Shown: piece after piece, positions 40,844 to 49,750 of the stretch
Numbering within the stretch: position 1 is the first letter of the stretch
Layout: each line of letters begins with the position of its first letter
DNA from: Candidatus Poribacteria bacterium
GTDB lineage: Bacteria; Poribacteria; WGA-4E; PCPOR2b
NCBI GenBank assembly: GCA_022822785.1
Contig: JAJEAL010000134.1
Span: forward strand, 139,349-203,348
Direction: 5' to 3'
Length of the DNA: 64,000 nt
The notes under the pieces: model-generated
Database searches by the model: none
Told to the model about the DNA's origin: nothing
What the model saw: the letters and a program-made list of their open reading frames with translations, nothing else
Program-made: the position numbers and the translations under genes

Positions 40844-42565
40844 CTATGGTATCCTATAAATCCAAACATAGTCAATCCCGTTGAGGGTTATCACATGTTC
40901 CAATTCGCCGTTGAGCGTTCCCATTTGCGGGACCCATCCCGCTTGGGATTCGCGGATATGGACCACCTCATAATCTGGGACGTCCTCTTCACCTGCGTCA
41001 GTCCAATACATATGACCGGTAAAGTAGGGAAGAAAGAATTGGGCACTTTGTGGAAAGGTTTGAACATATAGCTCTCGTGCATTTGTTTTTTTATTCAGGT
41101 ATTTTGCCGCGAGATCATACCCCGCGCCTGCAGGAACCGTGATAATTTTCCTGATATCAGTGAGTTTGAACCCGAGGTTGTAGTAGGTGCCGTAGTAGGG
41201 GTGAAGCCGTAGGACCGGCAGGATTTGGATCAGGGCGAGACAGAGGATAGTCACGATAGAAAAGGTGAGTTTTTGGGCGTTTGCTCCGGTCCCAAAGCGG
41301 GAGTCAATATAGGAGTAACCCCATTTAAGAAACTCAAAGAGACCGATAGCGGCAAGTATCTCTATGATTGGGAAAGCGGGTAGCAGATACCGACTAAACT
41401 TTTTGCTCGTCAGCGAGAGACAGAGGGTGAACAGCAGGACAACCGCCACCAACGCGAGTGCTGTCCGAAACTGTCGCGCATATCCTTCCTGTCCGTTCCG
41501 TGACCAGGCATGGCGTCTCCTCCACAGAAAGAGACATCCGCCGAATGCTAAGGGAAGCGCCAACGGCGCGGTATTTATACAGAGCACCAACGGGTAGAAG
41601 AGCCAGCCGGGGTCATATAACGCCTGTCCGAGGAAGAAGTGCTGAAGGTTATGCGGCGTAGCAATCGCCCACGCAACGCCATCGAATACACTCCATACGG
41701 TTCGGACCATATAGCCGGATACCACACCTACCACCACCACCGATGCCAAATATAGCCACAGTCGTTGATATGCCCCTTTCTGTAACTCCCGATACGCAAG
41801 CAGCGTGACCGCTAAAAGACACAACCCGCCTATCAAAAAGGTGGGGTTCCAAAAGAAGGGCCACAGTGCGAACACGGTGAGTAGTGTGCAGCTCAGGAAA
41901 CAGAGACCCGTTCCAAGCCCCCGGAGAAAGAACTGCCGCCACGTCTCCTCTCGATTCCGAAACAGGAGGAAGCAGATAGGGACCCACAAGAGAAGAATAA
42001 GGGAGTTGCTTTTGGCAAGACAGGCTAAACCGTAAGCAATTCCAGAACCGACGAGGTAACGGCGTTTTTGAGCTTCCCCACAACAATAGAGCAGGAGGGA
42101 CAGAACTGTTAACAGGACAAAAATCGCCGCCAACGCATCGGTGTGGACGCGACGGGATTGGGCTAAAAAGAGTGGAGAGAAGGATAGAAACGCCGCACCG
42201 ATGACCGCAACCCAACGCCCAAATAACCGATAAAGCAGCACCATTGCTACACCAATCCCAATTAAAAGCGCAACTCCGATGAACCACCGGGCTAACGCTA
42301 AGTCTTGAACACTTATATGGGGTTCAGTAAAAAGGGTGCGGAGGGCAGCGAGCCACATCGTTATAACACCGGGGTGGAAAGTGACGAGGGTTTCTGAAAA
42401 GGCGCCCATCTCGACTGCGGTCATAAACACTGTACTATGGTCCAGCCAACCAGCTTCATCAGATGTCCAGTGGGCACCCAAAGAGAACAGCCGAGGCACA
42501 CTCGCAGCCAGAAATAAACACAGGCCAAAAAAGAGTGAGGAAGTTTTCTGGGAGAATGGTTTCAT
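40844..42565 (-). CDS. Glycosyltransferase family 39-like (ArnT/PMT-type) membrane protein
   Basis: LGAHWTSDEAGWLDHSTVFM...FHPGVITMWLAALRTLF, many TM segments, SKKFSRYLLPAFPIIEILAAIGL. Confidence 0.8.
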   Translation of the reverse strand: MKPFSQKTSSLFFGLCLFLAASVPRLFSLGAHWTSDEAGWLDHSTVFMTAVEMGAFSETLVTFHPGVITMWLAALRTLFTEPHISVQDLALARWFIGVALLIGIGVAMVLLYRLFGRWVAVIGAAFLSFSPLFLAQSRRVHTDALAAIFVLLTVLSLLLYCCGEAQKRRYLVGSGIAYGLACLAKSNSLILLLWVPICFLLFRNREETWRQFFLRGLGTGLCFLSCTLLTVFALWPFFWNPTFLIGGLCLLAVTLLAYRELQKGAYQRLWLYLASVVVVGVVSGYMVRTVWSVFDGVAWAIATPHNLQHFFLGQALYDPGWLFYPLVLCINTAPLALPLAFGGCLFLWRRRHAWSRNGQEGYARQFRTALALVAVVLLFTLCLSLTSKKFSRYLLPAFPIIEILAAIGLFEFLKWGYSYIDSRFGTGANAQKLTFSIVTILCLALIQILPVLRLHPYYGTYYNLGFKLTDIRKIITVPAGAGYDLAAKYLNKKTNARELYVQTFPQSAQFFLPYFTGHMYWTDAGEEDVPDYEVVHIRESQAGWVPQMGTLNGELEHVITLNGIDYVWIYRIP

Positions 42566-42690
42566 TGGGAAGAGGATTGTGCAACGATAGAGACTAGATT
42601 TGGTTGTTTTTCTCGTTCAAGAATCTGTTATATTTGCTTTGCCAATATCCGCTTTATATTAGAACCAAACAGCCAGCTAAACAAATCGGT

Positions 42691-42730
42691 CGTTATGCTA
42701 AAAGTCTATGGCAAGACTTTTAGCATAACG
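42691..42730. terminator. Stem-loop downstream of small secreted peptide 2 (17-bp perfect stem)
   Basis: CGTTATGCTAAAAGTCT-atggca-AGACTTTTAGCATAACG. Confidence 0.7.
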
Positions 42731-42743
42731 AAGATGTCTGATT

Positions 42744-42965
42744 TTACTGTGTATACCAACAACAATGGAGACCGTCTTGATCCGTGTGGAAACCTTCCCC
42801 CGCAAAAAAGTTATGTCCCGCGTCATGCCAGCAACGCCAGTGACCGTGACCGTCGTTCCCGACGTTTGCCTCAGCTTCATAGGTAAAACATGTAATCATT
42901 GACACAGCTAACAGACTTAGTGCGAAAATAAAAACCATTCCGAGGATCAATGCTTTCCGTAACAT
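42744..42965 (-). CDS. Small secreted protein 2 (73 aa, His/Cys/Trp-rich mature part)
   Basis: MLRKALILGMVFIFALSLLAVSMITCFTYEAEANVGNDGHGHWRCWHDAGHNFFAGEGFHTDQDGLHCCWYTQ; AAAGGAG RBS; paralogue of 36434-36646. Confidence 0.8.
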   Translation of the reverse strand: MLRKALILGMVFIFALSLLAVSMITCFTYEAEANVGNDGHGHWRCWHDAGHNFFAGEGFHTDQDGLHCCWYTQ

Positions 42966-43171
42966 TACGGTTAACTCCTTTCAGATTTGCAGAAGCAAAC
43001 AATCCACTTCTGCAGCTAAAGAAAAATAGAACTTTTCAAAATCTCCCGAATTCGGGGCAATCTAATGTGTGCAATTGCCATGCCAAAGAAAGTACTTATG
43101 CCCCAAAGTCAATCGGTATAAGGGTTTCAGCGATAAATGTCAAAAAAGTCATTGAACGGATTAGCCCGATT

Positions 43172-43203
43172 GTTAGTAAATGTTGCTAGCAACATTTACT
43201 AAC
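43172..43203. repeat. Perfect 32-bp spacer-less palindrome overlapping the stop codon of the SgrR-like gene
   Basis: GTTAGTAAATGTTGCTAGCAACATTTACTAAC. Confidence 0.95.
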
Positions 43204-44803
43204 CGGACTGGCGACGTTCCACGGTGAGTTGGCTCATATTTTGAATCAGATCGATTAGGTCGGTGAGGTTATCGTCGAACTGGATTTCTAACGGCGAGAG
43301 TGTATATTGGAAGCAGGGCGCCAACAGGATTACCGCGAAATCTTCCTGCACGAGAGATAATACCTGCCGCCCAAGCCTACTTCTTGCGGTCGGGTTCGTC
43401 ATTTCGTCCAGTTGAGGGAGCAGCTCGTCAACTTGGGGATTAGAGTAGCCGAAAAAGTTGTGTTCTCCATCGGAATGGAAGAATTGCGACAGATTGCTGT
43501 ACCCTAAACCAAAAAAGAATTGGGTTAAAAAAGCATCTGCCTCCTCCCACATCTCCCCTTTGACAGAGATAGGATTCACCACAGAGGAACCCGCTGACTT
43601 TCCGATCAGATAAGCCAGGTAGCGAAACACACCGCCCGAGCAGGCAATCCGAATGTCAAAGGGGGAGTGAGGATGCGATGGGAGATTTTCTTCTTCAGTA
43701 ACCTGCCCCATACGCAGATAGAGGTTGACTGCCTGATAATTGATGGCACCTTTAAGCAGACTACAGTTCCTTTCGTCCGATAGGAGCCCGCGATGGCGGT
43801 TGAGGAATAGGGCGTAGTAGTTATCTTCAAAAAAGGGCCACTGTTGGCAGGGCACCTTTGTTGGGAATTGGTGGAGAGACTGCATTGCATAGAAAGGGAC
43901 AAAAAGCAGATCCAGTACACCATTCTCGATTGCCTTAACCGCATTGGCGGGCAGTGTGAAACGCCTCAAGGTCAACCAGTCGATGTGGGGATTCCCGCCA
44001 CGATAGTAATCGGGATTTGGCTCGAAACGGAAGGTCATGGCATCCGGACGGAAACCCTTTAATCGATAGGGACCGGAGGTCACGCGGTAGGGTTGGGATA
44101 CGTGAGAAGGGAGTGGAGAGATAACGCGCAGATGGAGGGGGAAAAGTGGTTCTTCTTGAGAAAGTTGAACCCGAAGTTGATTTTTGCCATCCGGTTTAAT
44201 CTCTGCGATAATCGGTGCGATGCGGCTCTCGGAAAACGCCGTGATGACCTCTTCGAGGGTAATTGGCTTTCCATCGCTCCAACGGAGATCTTCCCTTAAC
44301 GTCAGCTGCCACTGCGAATTCCCTTGCACCGCCTCGCAACCGGTTGCTAGCCGTTCTTCAATTTCCCCATTTCGGCGGTACACAAGAAGCGGATCATAGC
44401 AGAGGTTCTGCATCCAGAAACTCAGTGCAGGGTGTGGTCGGTCTAAAAAACCCATTTCGGGTGGAATCAACTCGCCGATTTCGAGCCAGCCAATAGGTGC
44501 CTTCTCGTTGGACTGGAGGCCGCGTAGACTTCCGGTGTAGGAGACCCCCATCTGTTGTTGAAGCTGCTGGGCGATTTCCTTCTGATCCGGTTCCCGTCGG
44601 TTCAGCAGTGACAGCATAAATTGGATCTGCTCCGGTTGCAAGACTGGTTCAGCCAACTGATTTTTGAGAAGGTTGACCTCTTTTCTGCACCGACTGACAT
44701 GTCGTGGCGACATTCCGATCCCTTGGGCAATTTCTTCGTCGCTGGCGTGGGGGTGTTGCTTTTGATAGGCGATGAGTTTGAGGAGGGTATCGACTTTTGA
44801 CAT
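43199..44803 (-). CDS. SgrR-like protein: N-terminal HTH + SBP_bac_5 solute-binding domain, no signal peptide
   Basis: HASDEEIAQGIGMSPRHVSRCRKEVNLL; LYDPLLVYRRNGEIEERLATGCEA...WQLTLREDLRWSDGKPITLEEVITAF. Confidence 0.82.
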   Translation of the reverse strand: MSKVDTLLKLIAYQKQHPHASDEEIAQGIGMSPRHVSRCRKEVNLLKNQLAEPVLQPEQIQFMLSLLNRREPDQKEIAQQLQQQMGVSYTGSLRGLQSNEKAPIGWLEIGELIPPEMGFLDRPHPALSFWMQNLCYDPLLVYRRNGEIEERLATGCEAVQGNSQWQLTLREDLRWSDGKPITLEEVITAFSESRIAPIIAEIKPDGKNQLRVQLSQEEPLFPLHLRVISPLPSHVSQPYRVTSGPYRLKGFRPDAMTFRFEPNPDYYRGGNPHIDWLTLRRFTLPANAVKAIENGVLDLLFVPFYAMQSLHQFPTKVPCQQWPFFEDNYYALFLNRHRGLLSDERNCSLLKGAINYQAVNLYLRMGQVTEEENLPSHPHSPFDIRIACSGGVFRYLAYLIGKSAGSSVVNPISVKGEMWEEADAFLTQFFFGLGYSNLSQFFHSDGEHNFFGYSNPQVDELLPQLDEMTNPTARSRLGRQVLSLVQEDFAVILLAPCFQYTLSPLEIQFDDNLTDLIDLIQNMSQLTVERRQSG

Positions 44804-44828
44804 TTGTGTAAGTTAGGCGGACCTTTCG

Positions 44829-45127
44829 TATCATGGTAGATTTTAGAATTACTTAGACGTGATGAGCGAACCAAGTCACGAACCTTGCTCGCCGAGTTAC
44901 GGCACACGGCGCCCCGATGAATCGGGATTCAAAGCAATGTGCCTACTACTATTAATGTCTACTTATTTCTATAATTCACTATAATTGGGCACTCTGTACC
45001 GGGGATAGGAAAACCCGGGCTATCACCCCGGTAGGTGCGGTTTCTAACCGCATCGGCGCAGTTGGAAACAGCGCCTACCAAACATGGGGAGCGAAAGTGT
45101 CTATCTGTTTTTAGAATCCACTATAGT
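44829..45127. repeat. Nested/tandem copies of the 20486-20640-type repeat element
   Basis: Ends tcatggtagattttagaattacttagac... and ...gcgaaagtgtctatctgtttttagaatccactatag; internal ggtaggtgcggtttctaaccgcatcggcgcagttggaaacagcgcctacc at 45030-45079. Confidence 0.7.
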
Positions 45128-45478
45128 CTTGGAAGATTGATAGTGCGCCTTGACTAGCAGAGGCACAATACTATCGTAGACCTCTTCCTTTGAATTTGCC
45201 TCGGTAATCTCTCCGGTCTGGTAGAGGGCATCGGCGCGGCAATCGGCGCAGATAGGGAGGTACGAGCAAGAGAGACACTGCTCTGAACGGACGTACTGCT
45301 CCTTGAGAACCAGATCAATCCCACCAATCTCCCCTGAGATATGCCCCGCCTCATATTTTTTGTCCCGACCGATAAACGTCGGGCAGGTATAGATCTTTCC
45401 AGAGGGATCCAAGGTGATATTCCGTCCTCGGTGGGTGTATCGTTTGCTAGATTTTGTAACACCTCCCAGCCCACTTTG
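45101..45478 (-). pseudogene. SPASM (twitch) C-terminal domain of a radical-SAM peptide-maturase-like protein, N-terminal radical-SAM core missing
   Basis: Frame reads QSGLGGVTKSSKRYTHRGRNITLDPSGKIYTCPTFIGRDKKYEAGHISG...SEQCLSCSYLPICADCRADALYQTGE; preceded by in-frame TGA; no CxxxCxxC core present. Confidence 0.72.
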
Positions 45479-45491
45479 TCAACTTCAATAA

Positions 45492-46007
45492 GTGCGCGAG
45501 ACAGGGTATGGTACAGCAGGTGATGGTTGGTTTTCGGATAATCGTCTGCTATTCCACTGTTTAGATGAAATTATTGAAAGAGACCTCCGTACCCACAACG
45601 AATATCAGTTGACAGACGGGTTACAGTTGATGCTACAATATGGCGAGCAGATGAAGGTTGAGTTCATTAACTCGCTACATTGCGGTACGCCAGACCAACT
45701 GTTGGAAGCGAATCGATCCATTTTACAAAAACGGGGGGCGCGGAATTATTGTTTTCCCAATAGTGTGATTATCCCGCCGGTCTTTATCGGAGAGGGTGCA
45801 GTCATTGAGCGTGCTGTTATCGGCCCCTATGCTTCGATTGGTAGTGGATCCCGGGTCGTCAATGCACTTATCAAAGACGCGATTATCCACCCAAATGCGG
45901 AGATACAAAATGCCCTAATCAACCGTTCGCTCATTGGTCCCGATGCGCGGGTGTCTGGACGTTTTCACCAATTCAACGTTAGCAGTTCATCGCAGATTGA
46001 TCTCTAA
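45492..46007 (+). pseudogene. Sugar nucleotidyltransferase-like C-terminal fragment with left-handed beta-helix, N-terminal catalytic part missing
   Basis: EYQLTDGLQLMLQYGEQMKVEFINSLHCGTPDQLLEANRSIL...IIPPVFIGEGAVIERAVIGPYASIGSGSRV; GTG preceded in frame by TAA; lacks the GxGTRLxPxT nucleotide-binding motif. Confidence 0.7.
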
Positions 46008-46093
46008 AAAACTTCTGATGACTAGGAAACAAAAGCAATATTGATTACACGAATCAATCCATAGTGAGTGAAGATAACTCAGGGAGAATATCA

Positions 46094-47155
46094 ATGAAAA
46101 TTTTAGTCACAGGTGGCACCGGCAGGATTGGCGCGAATCTCGTGAAACGTCTGCTTGACAGAGGGCACGACATCCGTAGTTTTGTTTATCCCGGCGACTC
46201 AAGCCGTGCTGACAAGCTCGACGGTTATGATCGGGTCGAGACGGTTGTCGGAGATCTACGAAACTTTGACAATGTGAAACGAGCGGTCGAGGGAGTGGAT
46301 GCAATTTATCACCTTGCTGCTGCGTTTGGCGGTCCCTTTGATAACCTGCAATATCTGAACATCAATGGGATGGGAACACTCAATATCTTGGAGTGTATCC
46401 GAGAGGGGTTGCCAAATCTGCATCGCTTCGTCTATGCGTGTACAGAGGCGATTTATTGGCGCCTGGGAGAAAAAGGGCGTTTTTTCGAGGAACCGATTGC
46501 TGAAGAGATGGTGAGTCGCTATAAGCACATGCCGTACTTTTTGACCAAATGGATCGGTGAAGAACTGTCCATGACCTATCACTATCAGTACGGGGTGCCA
46601 ACGACGGTCTTCCGTTTTGCCACAGTTATCGAACCCGGCGAATTTCTCAATGAAGATGGACTGCCTCGCCTATTCCTCTTTAACCCTGTGTATGAGCGGT
46701 ATAAGGATGAAACCGGCGACGATGAAGATGAGCAGGAGATGATTGACACCATAAAATCGCTCTGGACCGGCGAGGAGAAATTCCTCATCAGTCTAAATCC
46801 GAATGGGCGTCCTTACAAACAGGAATTTACAGATGTCCGGGATATTGCTCAGGGATTGGTTTTGGGAATTGAAAAGGAGGAAGCAGTTGGAGAGGAGTTT
46901 ACGCTTGGCGGCGCGGCGTTATTCCGCTGGGAAGAGGCTGTTCCCTATCTTGCCGAGCGGTATAATATGGATTACGTCGAAGCGAGGGTGCCTTCGTCGA
47001 ACTATTTTGAGTTCAATCTGGACAAGATCAAAAGTCTGCTGGGATATGAGCCGCAGCATGACCTCCGCAGCGTTCTTGATACAGCAGAAGCGATGCGACG
47101 TGGTGAGAGTACCGATGTGATTCCAACGGGGGTTCGATTTGATGGCAAGGTGTAG
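46094..47155 (+). CDS. NAD-dependent epimerase/dehydratase (extended SDR)
   Basis: MKILVTGGTGRIGANLVKRLLDRGHDIRSFVYPGDSS...YHLAAAFGGPFDNLQYLNINGMGTLNILE. Confidence 0.9.
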   Translation: MKILVTGGTGRIGANLVKRLLDRGHDIRSFVYPGDSSRADKLDGYDRVETVVGDLRNFDNVKRAVEGVDAIYHLAAAFGGPFDNLQYLNINGMGTLNILECIREGLPNLHRFVYACTEAIYWRLGEKGRFFEEPIAEEMVSRYKHMPYFLTKWIGEELSMTYHYQYGVPTTVFRFATVIEPGEFLNEDGLPRLFLFNPVYERYKDETGDDEDEQEMIDTIKSLWTGEEKFLISLNPNGRPYKQEFTDVRDIAQGLVLGIEKEEAVGEEFTLGGAALFRWEEAVPYLAERYNMDYVEARVPSSNYFEFNLDKIKSLLGYEPQHDLRSVLDTAEAMRRGESTDVIPTGVRFDGKV

Positions 47156-47222
47156 GACGAGAGGAGATCGTACCGATAAAATCCCCGATTGCATCGGGGC
47201 AGGCAGAACGGCACGGGAGACC

Positions 47223-47330
47223 GGTAGGTGCGGTTTCTAACCGCACCGCATCGGCGCAGTTGGAAACAGCGCCTACCATACACGGGGAACGAAAGCGTCT
47301 ATTCGTTTTTTAGGATTTACTATGATTTAC
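47223..47330. repeat. Partial copy (one end) of the same repeat family
   Basis: ggtaggtgcggtttctaaccgcaccgcatcggcgcagttggaaacagcgcctacc...gaaagcgtctattcgttttttaggatttactatgat. Confidence 0.75.
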
Positions 47331-47350
47331 CGCTGCTTACCCCAAAACAC

Positions 47351-48598
47351 CTAAAAATAATCGCAGATCCAGTGGGTCGGTTCGTCTTTGGGGAAGAGTG
47401 TAGAGAGCAGGGCGATTTCGTCGGGTTGCAGATTGAGCCCTTTGATGCGATGCAGTTCGTCTAACTGCCCAAATGTGACATCCCCGAAAAGCACCTTTAG
47501 GAAACTGTAAGTATCCAGTGCGACCTTTGTGACTCCGCTATCGTCCGCAACGACGGTAACCTTTCCTTTATTGACGTCTAGTGTGCAGCTGTGATCGCCG
47601 ACAGTAAAGCAGAATGAACCCGTCCGATCCGCCATAGCACTGCTTGTCAATTCCGCCTCGAATTTAGGGATCAGCTTTTGGAAGAGTCTCCTCAGCGAGA
47701 TAACACGATACATCATCCTTTCGTGGATTGAGAAGGATAGTGGGCTGCCGCTTTCTTCACTCAACAGCAGGGTCATTGGGTGATGTCGGGTCAAACGGCC
47801 TGAAATGCTTTCAACGTTCCTTTCATAAGCTGCCTCTAGAATTGCGTGACAGAGGGCGAGGAGACTGTCAGGGGCTGCATTACGGTAGCCGACTTCTCGC
47901 AGATTCGGGTAATATGTCGCCAAATATGCATCAATCCCTTGATCATCGTCAGGAAACGCGAGATTGGCGTAGGCACCGATTTGCCCCTCCTTTTCGACGA
48001 CAAGTGACGGCAACATACCGACTTGCTGCGAATAGCCATCTCTCCACAATCTCTCCGGGCGCAGAATTGTTTCAGTGCGTCCTCCGTTGTGCTCATCATA
48101 GATCTGGCTGATCTGCGTTAAATCCCTCTCTAAGTCAAACGGTCGGGTTTTCCACCCCGATGGAGCAAAGGTCTTTTTGTCGAGGAGTTCCAGCTCGAAA
48201 TTTGTCTGTGGAAAGGGTGCCCAGCCAAATGGCATGTAAAACGGTTGGATAGTGGTGAACAGGAGGCTGAGGTCGTAGTTCTGCGCTTCCATATAGGCAA
48301 TCGCATCCCGCAGCAGTGCCGACGCATAACCCCGCCCGCGATATTCCGGTGAAGTAACAACCATGCCAATCCCGCCGAGTTTCATGACCGCCTCCCCAAG
48401 ATACATTGATCGGTCTGAGACGCGAACATAGCTGACAATCTTGCCATCGACAACGCAGACACGTGACTGATCCAGTTCGTAGGTGGAGTCCTGATAGTGT
48501 TGATTGGCATATCTCGGTCTACATTTTTCGACGAATACCGCGGAGATGAGATCGACGATTTCGTCCCGTTCATGCGCTTTCGCTGTGCGAATTTCCAT
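47351..48598 (-). CDS. GNAT N-acetyltransferase (Eis-like, with C-terminal SCP2-like domain)
   Basis: GGIGMVVTSPEYRGRGYASALLRDAIAYMEAQNYDLSLLFTTIQPFYMPFGW; SCP2-like C-terminal third. Confidence 0.82.
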   Translation of the reverse strand: MEIRTAKAHERDEIVDLISAVFVEKCRPRYANQHYQDSTYELDQSRVCVVDGKIVSYVRVSDRSMYLGEAVMKLGGIGMVVTSPEYRGRGYASALLRDAIAYMEAQNYDLSLLFTTIQPFYMPFGWAPFPQTNFELELLDKKTFAPSGWKTRPFDLERDLTQISQIYDEHNGGRTETILRPERLWRDGYSQQVGMLPSLVVEKEGQIGAYANLAFPDDDQGIDAYLATYYPNLREVGYRNAAPDSLLALCHAILEAAYERNVESISGRLTRHHPMTLLLSEESGSPLSFSIHERMMYRVISLRRLFQKLIPKFEAELTSSAMADRTGSFCFTVGDHSCTLDVNKGKVTVVADDSGVTKVALDTYSFLKVLFGDVTFGQLDELHRIKGLNLQPDEIALLSTLFPKDEPTHWICDYF

Positions 48599-48652
48599 AC
48601 CTACCCCTCCCCGATAAAATCGAGATTCAAAGCAACTTGGGCGAAGTAACGC

Positions 48653-49006
48653 CTATTCCTTCCGCTGCAAACCGTCATGCAGTTGCTCAAGCCGCTTGTG
48701 CAACTGGTTTTGCATTTTTGCGAGGTGTAACGCGTAGAGACTGAAGATTAGCCAGATGATAAAATAGGCAGAAACGAGGAATTTCAGTCGCCTTTTCTGT
48801 CGAGCCTCCAACTTTTCTGCCGCTTTTTCAGCCACGAGCTGTTCGACCTCTACTTCATCGACCTGTGCGTTTGTTTCGGCGATAGCATCGCTGACGGCGG
48901 TGGACACCTCATCTTGTGTGATGGCCACCGGAATCTGGCTAAGCAAAAATAACCCAAAAAAGAGCGCGAAAGCGATGAGAACCGTTATCCATAAACCTTT
49001 GTGCAT
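48653..49006 (-). CDS. CcmD-like small membrane protein with N-terminal extension
   Basis: C-terminal FLVSAYFIIWLIFSLYALHLAKMQNQLHKRLEQLHDGL resembles CcmD; position directly after ccmC. Confidence 0.6.
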   Translation of the reverse strand: MHKGLWITVLIAFALFFGLFLLSQIPVAITQDEVSTAVSDAIAETNAQVDEVEVEQLVAEKAAEKLEARQKRRLKFLVSAYFIIWLIFSLYALHLAKMQNQLHKRLEQLHDGLQRKE

Positions 49007-49037
49007 TGAATTTCTCCTGGGATGGGATGTCTCTATT

Positions 49038-49706
49038 CTACAACTCACCCATCTGTTGATGTTGAAGCGTTTCTAACTCTAACTTCATCTGTTCACCGTG
49101 ATACCGTAACATCAGCAAGAATAGGTAGAGAAGGGTTAGTGCAAGCCATGAGATTAGCCACGCCGTTTGCATAGTCGGAGGCAGGTTCATCTTGGTGGAC
49201 GTGTCGGGGTGCAAGCCGCCCTGCCATAGTTCGACCGAAAAGTAAACGATGGGCACATTCAGGAAGCCGAGGATTCCCAAGACTGCGGAATAAACCCGTT
49301 TTTTGTCTTCCGCGAGGGTTGACCTGAGAATAAGGTAACCGATATATATCAGCCACATTATAAGTGCGCTTGTCAATCTCGGTTCCCAGTTCCACCACGT
49401 GTTCCATGCAAATCTTGCCCAGATGGGTCCTGTGGTGAACACGACTATCCCAAAAACGATTCCGATTTCCGTGGAAACATACGCTATGGTATCGTACTTG
49501 TCCGTCCGTTTGATTAGATAGAGAATGCTAGAGATGAAGGTCACGCCGAAAGCGAGGAATAAAGTGAACGCTGAAGAAATATGGAAATAAAAAATCTTCT
49601 GTACTTCTAGCATCGTCATTTCAATCTCGGCGAAGCTAAAAACGCAATAGATAGCCACGAATAGGAAGATGGCTGAAAGCAGCCCGACTAGTTGAGTGCG
49701 TGTCAT
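49038..49706 (-). CDS. ccmC: Heme exporter / cytochrome c maturation protein CcmC
   Basis: Tryptophan-rich motif GPIWARFAWNTWWNWEPRLTSALIMWLIYIGYL; FYFHISSAF. Confidence 0.93.
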   Translation of the reverse strand: MTRTQLVGLLSAIFLFVAIYCVFSFAEIEMTMLEVQKIFYFHISSAFTLFLAFGVTFISSILYLIKRTDKYDTIAYVSTEIGIVFGIVVFTTGPIWARFAWNTWWNWEPRLTSALIMWLIYIGYLILRSTLAEDKKRVYSAVLGILGFLNVPIVYFSVELWQGGLHPDTSTKMNLPPTMQTAWLISWLALTLLYLFLLMLRYHGEQMKLELETLQHQQMGEL

Positions 49707-49750
49707 TTTTCTCCTTTCTTCCCGATAGGATCGGGATTTTGTAGGGGAGC

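Noticed and set aside
47002-47283. Minus ORFs over 47.0-47.3 kb (e.g. MYGRRCFQLRRCGAVRNRTY...)
   Set aside because: They are translations of the palindromic repeat and of the antisense strand of the epimerase gene.
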